This document shows, one piece after another, positions 31,191-41,336 of a stretch of 64,000 nucleotides of DNA. The DNA comes from Flectonema sp. DT1601 (Eukaryota > Euglenozoa > Diplonemea > Diplonemida > Diplonemidae). The notes beneath the pieces were generated by a model that saw nothing but the letters and a program-made list of their open reading frames with translations, did no database searches and was not told where the DNA came from. A program made the translations under genes and the position numbers. The stretch lies in contig OZ025796.1 in NCBI GenBank assembly GCA_964019425.1, positions 1,178,001 through 1,242,000 on the forward strand. Direction: 5' to 3'. Within the stretch, counting starts at the first letter, position 1, and every line of letters starts with the position of its first letter.

Positions 31191-32468
31191 ATGGGTAAGG
31201 TTTCTCTAGCGATAGCAATCTTATTGTTGGTAGCAGTTATGTGTTGGATCAGTTCTGCGATTCGACCTATAAAACCCGAATTAACAAAGAAATCAAACTC
31301 ACTTACAACACCTGAAAAACGAGACTTAAAATGCTTAACAAACGGTTGTCCAAAAATAGCGTACATCATGGGAAATAATGCCTTAACGATTCTATCAAAA
31401 CAAGGTTGGGTTTCGACACGTGAATTACAATCAGCAACACTCATATGGTGTCGTAAACACACTGGTATAAAACATGAAAAAAGAAGTCAAATTATCAACC
31501 AAATACCATCACCCCTACCCATTAGTGATAAAGCCTTTATGTGTAAACACACCCGATACTATGAAAGACAACATGGTCTGACCGATACCAGACTACCAGA
31601 AACAATCCTCATGACTACTACTGATGAAATGCGTTGGATATCATCTTTTTCAAAGAAGGATGAATCGAAAGGTATTTGGATCGTAAAAAGGACATCACAA
31701 TCAATGGGAAGAGGAATTATAATAGTAGAAAACATGTCGACTTGGGTTCGAACCCAGCAATTCTCTGTAATAGCATTAGAAATAGCAGCTGGTGAACGAT
31801 TTGTTTGTCAACGTTATATAAGAAATCCACTTCTCCTGAATGGTAGAAAGTCTGAACTGAGAATGTATTGGAACATAGCAAGTCTTAACCCACTTATCGT
31901 AGCCGTTCATAACGAAGGTCAGGTTAGGCTTAATAGTGAGGCTTATGAGGAAGGTGATTATTCAAATCCAAGAAAACACTTAACAAATGCTCATCAGCAA
32001 AAAGATCACCCGGAATATAAAGAAATGATGGCGACTGGTAAATTAAAATGGACATTTGACCATTGGAGATCACATCTAATATCTACTGGAGTTAGTACTG
32101 AAGTGATCGATAGAATGTTTGGGAATATGAAACTAGCAATAGTCAGGTCAGTGAACGCAACAAGAAACCACCTGATGGGAAAATCAAACACGATTGGGAT
32201 GTTTGAAATGTTTGGAGCTGATTTCATTATTGACGACCAATTTAATGTGTATCTCACTGAGATACAACAAGGACCTGGATTGTCCTTTACTGATCCAGTT
32301 AAAGGTCGCATTATTACAAGTGCTGTGAATGGTGCTGTCGACATGGCGTACGAAATCATGACTCGAAGACAACAGAATCAAACAATTGGAAATATTACGA
32401 CTCCACTTGGATACCAAATAGTTATAAATGAGGGTACAAAACCAAAATACTATCTTCAAAATAATTAA
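31191..32468 (+). CDS. Membrane-anchored tubulin-tyrosine-ligase-like (TTLL) protein
   Basis: 425 residues, single exon. A hydrophobic segment (about residues 6-24, LAIAILLLVAVMCWISSAI) is a signal anchor, unusual for cytosolic tubulin ligases. The rest fits the TTL ATP-grasp fold: WIVKRTSQSMGRGI (ATP lysine and glycine loop), KSELRMYWNI, LTNAHQQKDHPEY, and FEMFGADFIIDDQFNVYLTE near the C-terminus. TTL enzymes usually end this last motif with E-x-N before a proline-containing stretch. Here it reads EIQQGPGL, so the metal-binding Asn is replaced by Gln. With the anchor, this suggests a divergent amino-acid ligase with a lumenal or surface-linked substrate, or a weakened enzyme. The start at 31191 is the first ATG in frame. 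Confidence 0.8.
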   Translation: MGKVSLAIAILLLVAVMCWISSAIRPIKPELTKKSNSLTTPEKRDLKCLTNGCPKIAYIMGNNALTILSKQGWVSTRELQSATLIWCRKHTGIKHEKRSQIINQIPSPLPISDKAFMCKHTRYYERQHGLTDTRLPETILMTTTDEMRWISSFSKKDESKGIWIVKRTSQSMGRGIIIVENMSTWVRTQQFSVIALEIAAGERFVCQRYIRNPLLLNGRKSELRMYWNIASLNPLIVAVHNEGQVRLNSEAYEEGDYSNPRKHLTNAHQQKDHPEYKEMMATGKLKWTFDHWRSHLISTGVSTEVIDRMFGNMKLAIVRSVNATRNHLMGKSNTIGMFEMFGADFIIDDQFNVYLTEIQQGPGLSFTDPVKGRIITSAVNGAVDMAYEIMTRRQQNQTIGNITTPLGYQIVINEGTKPKYYLQNN

Positions 32469-32856
32469 CCACTCCACCTTGGCTGATGGAATGTCTTACC
32501 TCACTTGAGCTAATCCAGTTCTCCGTTGGAACGTCATTCGTGTTCTTATGTCAGTCGTGTTGACAATATGATCTTTTCAACGTAAAGTTTCTTCTTAAAT
32601 GTTTCTTTTTTTGTACCGACGTTGTCGGAGAAGCAACTATTCAGATTGAAAGCCGGTATTTCTTATGGTCATGATTTATTTTCCCCGTGCAACAGGATTT
32701 TGTCTGCGTTCAACGAAATATAAGGCTAATCTGAATGGTTTTTTTTTATATTTTTTCTTTTTTTATATAAAGAAAATGTCAGCTAGACCTCTATTTTTTG
32801 TGATTATTTCTTTTTACAGGAAAATAATAATAAAAAGAGATGCCTTTAAAGTAAGA
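32469..32856. other. 3' region of the TTLL gene with a short dispersed repeat
   Basis: 32611-32660 (from TTGTACCGACGTTGTCGG) resembles 52391-52440 downstream of the MAP3K gene, including AACTATTCAGA. The motif holds a CCGAC-GTT-GTCGG hairpin. A pyrimidine tract and TTTACAG end at 32819, before the next gene. Confidence 0.55.
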
Positions 32857-33371
32857 ATGAGTACTTCTTTGTTAGAATGCTACGATGAGGACACACAAAC
32901 AGCAACTCGAACACAATGTCGATTGCTTCAACAACAACATGGTGACATTGATTGTGTTGTAAACCCTCGATGGGAGAATTACAACGCTCGAACAGTCGCT
33001 GAAGCAATGAGGGAAGATGAGGACATCTGTATTATTGTAAAGAGGAGTATTGGTACTTTAGAAGAGCGAATGTTAATAGAAAAGGCGAAGGCTGACATTG
33101 TTGCAGCGTCTCCCCCACAGGCTCCGGAATCGGTATTTTATTATGATATTTATTTGTGATTGTTTGATTTTGATTTTGATTTTTTTTTTTTTTTTTTTTT
33201 GTTACTGAGGGGATGCGATTTTTATATAAACCAACTCAAAAACAGCGTGCATCACTTAGTACGTCGCTACAGACTCAGGGGATGTCGTTTTTAACAAATA
33301 ATTTAGTGGTCCCGTTGGCAAGTAGACAGGTCTTGAATGCGCAATTCAAGCCACCGGCAGGAAGATTCTGA
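32857..33371 (+). CDS. Small two-exon gene of unknown function
   Basis: Exons 32857-33132 and 33210-33371 give 145 residues (MSTSLLECYDEDTQTATRTQ... ending FKPPAGRF). The 77-bp intron begins GTATTT and ends with a T run and GTTACTGAG, phase 0. The second exon is supported by an open frame right up to the acceptor. It contains a near-repeat, GMRFLYKPTQ and GMSFLTNNLV, each after a Gln-rich stretch. The N-terminal half is acidic and helical with conserved-looking ARTVAEAMREDEDICIIV. No family recognised. The leader after the acceptor at 32819 has a four-codon upstream frame (32840-32854). Confidence 0.6.
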
Positions 33372-33449
33372 TTTCTGTTTGTGTGCACTCGAATTACTTG
33401 ATATGATTCCATAAAATATTATTATTATTTTTTCAAACATAGTCTAACA

Positions 33450-35828
33450 ATGTCTAACCGAATATGGAAGTACTCTTCTCGAAGGCATTGCGCTAGGAAA
33501 GCCTATGGTGGAGCTGGTTCTGTTGAGGAACCAGCTTCAGAAGCTTTTGGACTGAAACCGAGAAGTTATACAAATACGAGTGGACCTCTTGCAACAGAAC
33601 CACAGATTCTCGATGTCGATAATAAAACAATGTTTGAAGAAGTTGTATCAAGCGTTCAATATGAAAAAATAAAAACAAACTACGACCTTGACAGATCCTA
33701 CTGGTTCTCTGGTGACAGTAAAATATTCCATCCACCAGTACCTCCAAATATTACTGAGGTGTCAAACTTACAACCGTCTGACTTACAAGTCCCAGAAACA
33801 TGGGATGAGTTAGGACTTAGTAACGACTTTGTCGACTTAGCGAAAGAATACATCGGAGAGCGACCTTCATCAGTTCAGAAGGATGTCATCCCGGGAATGT
33901 TAAATATTAAAGACAGAGATATCGTGTACTCATCAGCGACTGGAACTGGTAAGACCATGGCATACATACTCTCACTACTTCAATTAATATCACGTGAGGA
34001 TAGAGGAGTTAATCTTATTCTAGTTCCATCAAAGCAATTGGCAATGCAGATATATGCTTTTGCTCTGAAGTGGTCAAAAAAAGGTGAAATCTACGGAAGA
34101 AATGATAGAGAATGGCTTCAGCTACATCTGTCTGATCCAAATGAAGATTCTGATAAAATGCATGAACAATACACGGCTTTAAAAAGTACCTGGTATGGAG
34201 GTCCTAGACTAGTGATTGCTCAACCTAACAGATGGGTTGATTATTTGATTCATTGGAGATTAACGTTACCGATTAGAAGAATTATTATTGATGAGGCGTT
34301 TACTTGTTTTGATCCAATTCATCCAACGAAGTCACCAATTCGAGAAAGGAACCATCGGAATATCCATCCAAATACAACCGACATAATTATGTCGAATTAT
34401 CTCGCTTTTCCGGCTTTTAAAACTCTGGTCAGGGCTCAGGTGATAATGCTGACAGCGACCTTTACTCCGGTCCTTGAAAATCATGTTGAACGATACTTAA
34501 AAACTGATAAGTGGGTTCACTTAACAACAAAACAACAATTTCCAGAACATATAAAACATAAGTTCATAAAAACTGAGAATGCTACTGGGACGCTACTGCT
34601 TAAAGCGAATGAACTCCTTCCTGAAATAAACAAAGCAATCGTATTCGTATCGAACACAGAAGATATAGATAGCGTCTATCAGGATATGTTGGAGTCTGGA
34701 TTGAAAACTAGAATGTTCGATTTATCATCGAGAGAAAACGCAACGCTTCCGACATCAGATTCATCATGGCAATTCCTCCTTCTTAGGGAAGGAGTGTCAT
34801 ACGGTCTCGACATAGAAGGGATCACTCATTGTTTTATTACACACTTACCATCATCAACTGAATCATATTGCCACATGGTTGGTAGATGTGGCAGGTTTGC
34901 AAGTCCAGGAACAGCCTACTCACTTGTTGGAAGTTCTGAAATAATAAAATGGGATCGGTCGATGCATCAATTAGATATTCCATTATCATCGAGGTTGGTC
35001 GATGAATCCGGAAAGTCTCTCGAAAATGAAGTTCTCTCTCTCCAAGATGGTGAAGCAAAACTTCTAATAGATGGCGAAGAACAACTAAAACAAAATCGAC
35101 TCGCAAAGTATACTGGCAAAAGAAATGTTCAGCTTTACACTTTAGCGAGACCCGCAGGATCCGCTTGGGAAAAAACTCAACCCGCGCACTCCCTACAAAC
35201 AATGTTGGGACAGCAGAAACTTCCAAATCACTACGTTGGACCAATGACTGCATCAGAGCTTGATAAGGCGAGAGATGATCACAAAAAGAAATTCATAGAA
35301 GTGGCATCCATGCACGGAATCCATAACAGATACAAGGCAATGTTCTTCCCGTATGCAAAAGAATACACTCAACAACATTTAGAACATCAAACGCATAAGT
35401 TTATGATGAAATGGGGTCGCAGTACTGGACGTGCAGGTAAATCTCGATACCAGAAACTGTCTGGGGTTATGAATTCTCAAATTCACAGAATGAGGTACTT
35501 GTTGGAAGAGAGACAGATGTCGAAGTTTAAAAGATCAATTAGTCTTGAACCCGATGAGAAGGATATTGTTCATCAGGGTATCCCAGTTGTCTCTAGGCGA
35601 TTAGTCGAAGGAAAGCCTTCAAATAAATGGGCGACTGTATCACATCTTTCATCATCTCCAATTGACGAATACTTAAAAGGAGCTGAACTCTTCGACTACG
35701 ATAAACATCAACAGAATGCTGTTAAAAAGGAGGCTGAACTCGCAGAATACGATGAACAAATGCGACTTGACAACAATAACTCAACACCACCTCTCGATAG
35801 TATCCCTTCGAATGTTAACAATGCATAG
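33450..35828 (+). CDS. DEAD-box-type RNA helicase with a DEAF motif
   Basis: 792 residues, single exon. Helicase motifs in order: Q-region (ERPSSVQKDVIPGM), motif I ATGTGKT (residues about 168-174), Ia PSKQLAMQ, motif II IIDEAF, motif III TATF, FVSN (IV), a motif V-like GLDI, and motif VI HMVGRCGR. Motif II reads DEAF where DEAD is usual and motif III reads TAT where SAT is usual, so this is a divergent branch. The N-terminus (RIWKYSSRRHCARKAYGG) is basic and lacks acidic residues, as in mitochondrial presequences. The basic C-terminal extension of about 230 residues resembles those of organellar helicases. Mitochondrial RNA processing is a reasonable guess. An acceptor-like TCAAACATAG ends at 33442, seven bases before the start. 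Confidence 0.85.
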   Translation: MSNRIWKYSSRRHCARKAYGGAGSVEEPASEAFGLKPRSYTNTSGPLATEPQILDVDNKTMFEEVVSSVQYEKIKTNYDLDRSYWFSGDSKIFHPPVPPNITEVSNLQPSDLQVPETWDELGLSNDFVDLAKEYIGERPSSVQKDVIPGMLNIKDRDIVYSSATGTGKTMAYILSLLQLISREDRGVNLILVPSKQLAMQIYAFALKWSKKGEIYGRNDREWLQLHLSDPNEDSDKMHEQYTALKSTWYGGPRLVIAQPNRWVDYLIHWRLTLPIRRIIIDEAFTCFDPIHPTKSPIRERNHRNIHPNTTDIIMSNYLAFPAFKTLVRAQVIMLTATFTPVLENHVERYLKTDKWVHLTTKQQFPEHIKHKFIKTENATGTLLLKANELLPEINKAIVFVSNTEDIDSVYQDMLESGLKTRMFDLSSRENATLPTSDSSWQFLLLREGVSYGLDIEGITHCFITHLPSSTESYCHMVGRCGRFASPGTAYSLVGSSEIIKWDRSMHQLDIPLSSRLVDESGKSLENEVLSLQDGEAKLLIDGEEQLKQNRLAKYTGKRNVQLYTLARPAGSAWEKTQPAHSLQTMLGQQKLPNHYVGPMTASELDKARDDHKKKFIEVASMHGIHNRYKAMFFPYAKEYTQQHLEHQTHKFMMKWGRSTGRAGKSRYQKLSGVMNSQIHRMRYLLEERQMSKFKRSISLEPDEKDIVHQGIPVVSRRLVEGKPSNKWATVSHLSSSPIDEYLKGAELFDYDKHQQNAVKKEAELAEYDEQMRLDNNNSTPPLDSIPSNVNNA

Positions 35829-36004
35829 ATCAACATTTATTTATTTGTGTTATTCAGATCAAATTTTCTTTTTTTTTTTTTTTTGCCGTAATAGGTCAAC
35901 ACTGACTGTACTCTACGACATCATTTAGTTTTCATATTGTAATTTCCTTTATATCTCTTTTTTTTTTTCTTTTTGTCAGGATTTTCATCATCAATAACAC
36001 AACC

Positions 36005-36958
36005 ATGTCGCTCCACGTTAAAACTCCTTATCTGAAATCTGTACAACTGTCAAAAGACAGTAACACTAACGTCTACTTAAAACTTGATGCCTTACAAGCA
36101 TCTGGTAGCTTCAAAGACAGAGGAATGCTGAGACTTTGTCAAGATTTTAAAGAGAAGGGAATAACAAGAGTTGTATCAAGCAGTGGAGGTAACGCTGGTA
36201 TCGCAGTAGCGTATAGTGGACAACGTTTGGGAATGAGTGTCCATGTCGTTGTACCAACGACTACTAAGCAAACGATGATTGATAAAATAGAAGGATTTGG
36301 AGCTACTGTTCAAGTACATGGTGATAATTGGAATGCCGCCAATACAGTGGCACAGAAAATGTGTGATGACCCAAAAACAGGATACGCTCATCCATTTGAT
36401 CATCCTTTAATATGGACTGGTCACTCTTCACTAATTGATGAAATCTGTGAACAGACAAAAGCGCAAAACCTTCCAAAACCAGATGCGATCATCTGTGTTG
36501 TTGGTGGTGGTGGATTACTAAGTGGCATATATGAAGGTCTTGAGAGAAACAACTGGACAGATACTGAAGTGATAGCAGTTGAGACTAATGGCGCTCAGTC
36601 ATTCAACAAGTCATTCGAGTCGGGTTCACTTCAATCGTTGTCTTCAATTGATTCGATCGCTACATCACTTGGAGCTTTACAAGTAGCTCCTGATGTTTTA
36701 TTGCGATCAAAGAAACATCCTAAAACTCATTCTCTTGTTGTTTCTGATTCTGAAGCCGTTTCTGCAATTTGCTCCTTTGCACTTCATCATCGAATTCTTG
36801 TTGAACCTGCTTGTGCTGCAGCCTTGTCTGTTGTTTATGGTGATTCTCACAGAGATTTTTTATCAAAATATGAAAACATCGCTGTTGTCGTTTGTGGTGG
36901 TAGCGGAGTCACACTAGATCTCATATCTCAGTGGAAAAAAACGTTCGATATTCAGTAA
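36005..36958 (+). CDS. SDS: PLP-dependent L-serine/L-threonine dehydratase
   Basis: 317 residues, single exon, close to animal and yeast serine dehydratase (about 330). It belongs to PLP fold type II. SGSFKDRG holds the PLP lysine (Lys37), SSGGNAGIA binds the substrate carboxylate, and VVGGGGLLSG (about residues 165-174) is the phosphate-binding glycine loop. CGGSGVTLDL near the end resembles the serine-dehydratase C-terminus, where a Cys/Ser contacts the PLP ring nitrogen. The reaction expected is serine to pyruvate, or threonine to 2-oxobutyrate, with ammonia release. No regulatory ACT domain is present, so it is unlike biosynthetic threonine deaminase. A T-rich tract and TTTTGTCAG end at 35979, 25 bases before the start. 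Confidence 0.9.
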   Translation: MSLHVKTPYLKSVQLSKDSNTNVYLKLDALQASGSFKDRGMLRLCQDFKEKGITRVVSSSGGNAGIAVAYSGQRLGMSVHVVVPTTTKQTMIDKIEGFGATVQVHGDNWNAANTVAQKMCDDPKTGYAHPFDHPLIWTGHSSLIDEICEQTKAQNLPKPDAIICVVGGGGLLSGIYEGLERNNWTDTEVIAVETNGAQSFNKSFESGSLQSLSSIDSIATSLGALQVAPDVLLRSKKHPKTHSLVVSDSEAVSAICSFALHHRILVEPACAAALSVVYGDSHRDFLSKYENIAVVVCGGSGVTLDLISQWKKTFDIQ

Positions 36959-37585
36959 GGGCCATCCCCTAACTGATATTTCTGTTTGATATTTTTATTT
37001 TTTTTATATTCCGAACGTTGTTTATCTCCGCAACGTCACGTGACATACGATGATGAATACTTTTAAGTTGTTAAACCACAATGAATACCACAATACCATA
37101 ATGAATATTTCACTTTATCTTCTATAGTCAGGCCTGTGACTCACTCTAAGGTTGCTAGGTTCCACTCGGAGATCAATCTGAAATACGTTCTTTGCTTTGC
37201 TTCGTCAGTCGCAAGCAAATATTATTTCCGGTTGTTATTTGAAAAAAATGAAAATTGAATTTTTTTTTTTTTTTTTTTCTCCTTCCCAACAGTTGTAGTT
37301 CAACGGGTGACGTTTGCGTATCTTACATGCGATGATTGGATTGTAGTGATCAAAGTCTGCTTTTCATTGATCCAACACAGAGCCTAGTGCGTTCTCCATC
37401 TCGGGGTGTTCGTCATTCCTCAGACAGTGCTGTCTTCTTAGTCGGGTTTATAATTACTTTTCCTTTTCTAGCTTTGTTAAAAAGAATCGTTTGAAGAAGT
37501 TCGTGTGTCAGCGCTGTCTTTACTTTGTGTTTTACTGCATGTCATCATCTAACTGTTTTTGATATTGTTATCGTTATTTTATTTT
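36959..37585. other. Spacer between serine dehydratase and piggyBac copy 3
   Basis: No gene recognised. It holds a T run near 37260-37280 and otherwise mixed sequence. It is probably the 3' region of the dehydratase and the original upstream region of the transporter gene, now separated from it by the transposon. Confidence 0.5.
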
Positions 37586-37589
37586 TTAA

Positions 37590-39329
37590 CCCATTAAGGA
37601 CGGGGGGTCCACTACAGTGGTTATTTTGAAATTTTATTTTCGCTAAGGGGAAAACCCGGCTAACGCTACCCAGGGGGGGTGTAATCGAGGCCGTTTCGCG
37701 ACGAATCTTGGGTGGGATGGCGTGGTTCGCTGTGTTTTTATTCATGAAATTCAAAACTAATAATCGAAATTTTACCACCTAACAAGAAGTTTCGTGTGCC
37801 TGTTGAAATTGATACAAGTTCGGCGTCCAATGAAGGTCTGATGATGATGGATTCTGTATCGGAGTCGTCATCTGACAGCAACACAGCAAAGGTATCAAAG
37901 TGGGGGGGGGCAAAACCAAGAGAATCCCCAGGAAAAAACGAAAAGGACCTACCCAGAGTGTGAGCGACTTTAATGAAATGAGCGAATTGTAGGCATCCAA
38001 CTCATTTTCACTGATCATGTGCTTAAGATGATATTTCGACACACTCTTACCTGCCCGATTGACAAAGAGACGTCCATGAAGTCACTAGAAGTTGGTGAAC
38101 TGAAATGCTTTCTCCGTAATTTCCACACTGCTAACAAACACATTCCTGCTTCTTATGTTCATAGTCTTGTTAAACCCCATAATAATAAAGGGCATTGGGT
38201 GACGTTTGACAATTTCAATTCGTCATACGCATTTCTTGTTTTGATGTTGGCGAAAGGGTTCCACTGTGTTGGAACAGCCTGACGGAACAGAAAGGGAGTT
38301 CTGTTGATGTTACAAAACCGAAGGCTACCCCTGGACCGGGACGACTAAGCAAATCGGAAGTGAAAGAAAGACCGAAGGATCTTACTGCTTCTTACCTTCA
38401 GTCAAGCACGGCATCCACCATATAAAGTGGAGAGACTCAAAGGATGTGCATCTTTTCAGTACTCTTCCCTTACGTAAGCACTGTGTCGATGTATATCGCT
38501 GGATTAGGAAGAGAAATAAAAAAGAGAAAGTGCCGATCAAACTACCGTGCAAGTAGACAGGTACACCAAGACGATGGGAGGTGTTAACCTGATGGATAGC
38601 GTGAAGGGAAGGGCGAACAGAAACCTTCAAACTAAACGATGGCATCTAAAGGTTTTCGACTACTTGCTGAAAGTTTCAATGTTCAACACGTTTACCCTTC
38701 AAAAGAAATGCGGTAAGGATACTGGTACCTACATACGGTATGTAGAGGAGCTCGCTATGCAACACGTCAGTGACGGGACGTCGAGAGACAAGACAACCAA
38801 TACTACATCTACTATTGACTCGGGTTCGCACTTTTCACACATGTTCAGCATCACTGAGCACTATTCATCAATATTTGGCGCTGCTAAACAATGTAAGTAT
38901 CACAATACTCGAGTGAGGACTACTTATGGATGCCAGGGGTGTAAGGTTTTTATGTGTCCTGCACCCTGTTTTGGCAAATACCACTTAAATCTTACAAAGG
39001 GGAGAACATTTGCGTCCCATACCACCACCTCTGTGTCGGGAGGTGCTATCCGGGAAGAATGTACTAAGGGGAAGACCCCTGCACTCACAACAACATCAAA
39101 ATTGAAGAGGCGCAGGGAGTCATAAGAACTGAGCTTATTTTTGTCTTTGGTGGTGTTTTCATTTGTTCTGTTCACCCTTTAGGTGGTGAATGTGTGTGTA
39201 TTTTTAACGGGCAGGCAATGGCGGTTCACTTTGTCACATCACCTTTCCGAGCCCCCCTACCCCTTTTCCCCGTTAGCTCTTTTTTCAAAAAAAGTCAAAA
39301 AACCGGGTTTTACCCCCGTCCGTAATGGG
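37590..39329 (+). mobile_element. piggyBac-like DNA transposon, copy 3
   Basis: Flanked by TTAA at 37586-37589 and 39330-39333. It has both terminal repeats and the same internal layout as copy 1 (1,740 against 1,739 bp). The C-terminal transposase piece is open from 38547 to 39125, ending after a Cys/His cluster and a basic tail. It lacks the first-Asp region and carries the same frame change before VDRYTKTMGG as the other copies. High identity to copies 1 and 2 implies recent spread. It lies between two host genes, 81 bp from the predicted transporter start. Confidence 0.93.
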
Positions 39330-39410
39330 TTAAAAAAAAAAAATTGTACCGACATGTTCGAAGAATTATTCTTTCTTTTTAGTGTGCTTTGTATTTTACC
39401 ATTCCACCCA

Positions 39411-41336
39411 ATGCCAGCCTTTACAACAAAAAAAAAAAAAAAAAAAGAACCGAATGACTACATACCAATACCGGAAATAATTAATGGTATGGCTGACTAT
39501 CAGGTAGAGCTTGGAACATGGGATTATATACTGTCGGCGACACTGTTGGCGTATGTCACTGGAGTGTCAATTCATGCATTACTGACTCAAGAATCGAACG
39601 TAACGAACTATTTATTAGCTGGAAAGAAAGCAAAATGGTGGGTTGTAGGCTGTAGTTTATTCAGTTACGGAACTGGTGTTGAATATATTGGAATGATGGT
39701 TTCTGATGGAGCGACAGTCGGAATCAGTGGAAGTATTGCCATGTGGGGATCGATACCTCCTTTGTTAGTTCTCGGATATATTCTTTATGGAGAATACGTC
39801 ACTGCTGATATAATAACGTTACCAACGTTCTTGTATAAATCATTTAATAAACAAGTCAGAGTTCTGTACACGTTCTTCTCACTGGTTTTATCTGTTACTA
39901 AAATAGCTGTTTCTCTTCATTATACTTCAGAGTTGTTGGAGGGGTTGTTGGGAATAAATCCGACTGCGTCGAAAATTATTTTTATAACATTCATTGAAGC
40001 CTACACGATGGTTGGAGGACTGCGAGCTATAATGTCAACAGAGGTAGTGCAAACAATCTTGTTGTTAATCTTGTCTAGCCTATTGATGAGCAACACGGTA
40101 TCAAAAGCTGGTGGCTACAACCGAATCAAACAAACACTTCCACAAAACTACACAAAACTAGTCCATTCTGGTTACGATAAAAACAGTCCTTGGCAAGGTT
40201 TATTATTTGGATTTCCGGTAGAGGCTCTTGTCCATTGGTGTTGTGATCAAGTCTTAACACAAAAAGCACTCGCATCAAAGAATGAATTCAACGCTAAAAT
40301 CGGATGTTGTTTATGTTGCATACTAAATATTATACCGCCTTTTTTATTTGTGTTATCAGGAATGGCTGTTAAAGCATCTTATCTTCAACAACCAGATCAC
40401 TTGGCAGTACCAGATCCGGATGATTCATTGATGTTTATTATTAGTACGCAAATGCCGTATGGATCTGTGGGAATATTTATAAGTGTTTTATTGTGCTCGT
40501 TGGTGACGTCGGTTGCTTCTGTTCTCACTGCGTGCAGTGCTATTGTGACTGTTGACGTTGTTGAAGCAAATATTATGATGTTTAAAAATTGTAGGGGAAG
40601 TAAAGGACAACAAATAAAAATTGCTTTAGGACGAGTGTCTTGTCTCTGTGTTGGATTGCTCGGACTCGGTTGGTCATTTGTACTTCCTGAACTTAATCGG
40701 CACATGGATCGTTATATGATGGATTCTAGTACGTTCTCAGCTGCTATCTTGACTGCATTTTTATGTGCATTTTCGTTTGCGTCGCTTTATCAGATTAAGT
40801 CGTATTCGATTTCTATTATTTTATTTATTGGGATCCTGTTGGGTTCGTTGAGAATTACACTCGTTGGAATGGAAGAGTCAACACCCAAAGAGTTGGAATG
40901 GTACAGAGATGTGAATCACTATTCTCTTACAGCAGTGTTGTTTGTTGCTTTTTTGGGTATTGTATTTTTACTAAATAAAATAAGAATGTCAAGTAGTTGG
41001 AATATTATGCACATGTCTCAACTGACTAGTGTGAGATCAGTTGTCGGGAGTGTCGTTGGCTCAACAGATTCAGATGACGAGTTGGATTCTGATAATGGAG
41101 GAACTCCGTTAGCTCCGCCTGACTGTAGTCATTCTGACTATGGAAGTACTTATCAGGCTACACTTGCGTACGGAGGTGATACTGATCAAGCAAATGATCA
41201 CACTTGCGCTGCTACTACTGTTGCAGACTCCGACTACTCTCCTCAACATCTTGACGTCAACTCAGCCAGAATCGCAAACGCACTGGCTGCGCTTTGTTTC
41301 TTCGCATTTCTGGCTCTTGTTATTATCTGGTTTTGA
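39411..41336 (+). CDS. SLC5-type sodium/solute symporter
   Basis: 641 residues if started at 39411, with multiple hydrophobic segments expected to form 12-14 membrane helices. SGLT-family signatures are NYLLAGKKAKWWVVGCSLFS after helix 1, FTKIAV-like SVTKIAVSLH in helix 4, and TMVGGLRAIMSTEVVQT, matching the YTITGGL...TD.LQ region. The long segment of about 85 residues before the last helix is acidic and polar (DSDDELDSDNG). The substrate (sugar, urea, inositol, monocarboxylate) cannot be told. The frame is open upstream into piggyBac DNA. I chose 39411 because TCTTTCTTTTTAG ends at 39382 and this is the first ATG after it. 39354 and 39489 are alternatives. An A run encodes six lysines at residues 7-12, so the first residues are uncertain. 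Confidence 0.85.
   Translation: MPAFTTKKKKKKEPNDYIPIPEIINGMADYQVELGTWDYILSATLLAYVTGVSIHALLTQESNVTNYLLAGKKAKWWVVGCSLFSYGTGVEYIGMMVSDGATVGISGSIAMWGSIPPLLVLGYILYGEYVTADIITLPTFLYKSFNKQVRVLYTFFSLVLSVTKIAVSLHYTSELLEGLLGINPTASKIIFITFIEAYTMVGGLRAIMSTEVVQTILLLILSSLLMSNTVSKAGGYNRIKQTLPQNYTKLVHSGYDKNSPWQGLLFGFPVEALVHWCCDQVLTQKALASKNEFNAKIGCCLCCILNIIPPFLFVLSGMAVKASYLQQPDHLAVPDPDDSLMFIISTQMPYGSVGIFISVLLCSLVTSVASVLTACSAIVTVDVVEANIMMFKNCRGSKGQQIKIALGRVSCLCVGLLGLGWSFVLPELNRHMDRYMMDSSTFSAAILTAFLCAFSFASLYQIKSYSISIILFIGILLGSLRITLVGMEESTPKELEWYRDVNHYSLTAVLFVAFLGIVFLLNKIRMSSSWNIMHMSQLTSVRSVVGSVVGSTDSDDELDSDNGGTPLAPPDCSHSDYGSTYQATLAYGGDTDQANDHTCAATTVADSDYSPQHLDVNSARIANALAALCFFAFLALVIIWF

Noticed and set aside
31742-31757. 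tRNA B box (GGTTCGAACCC) inside the TTLL gene
   Set aside because: No A box or cloverleaf around it; it is a palindrome within a conserved-looking coding frame.
39183-39410. Extension of the symporter frame into the piggyBac end
   Set aside because: It starts at GTG within transposon DNA and encodes no membrane-protein features; the first plausible ATGs are at 39354 and 39411.
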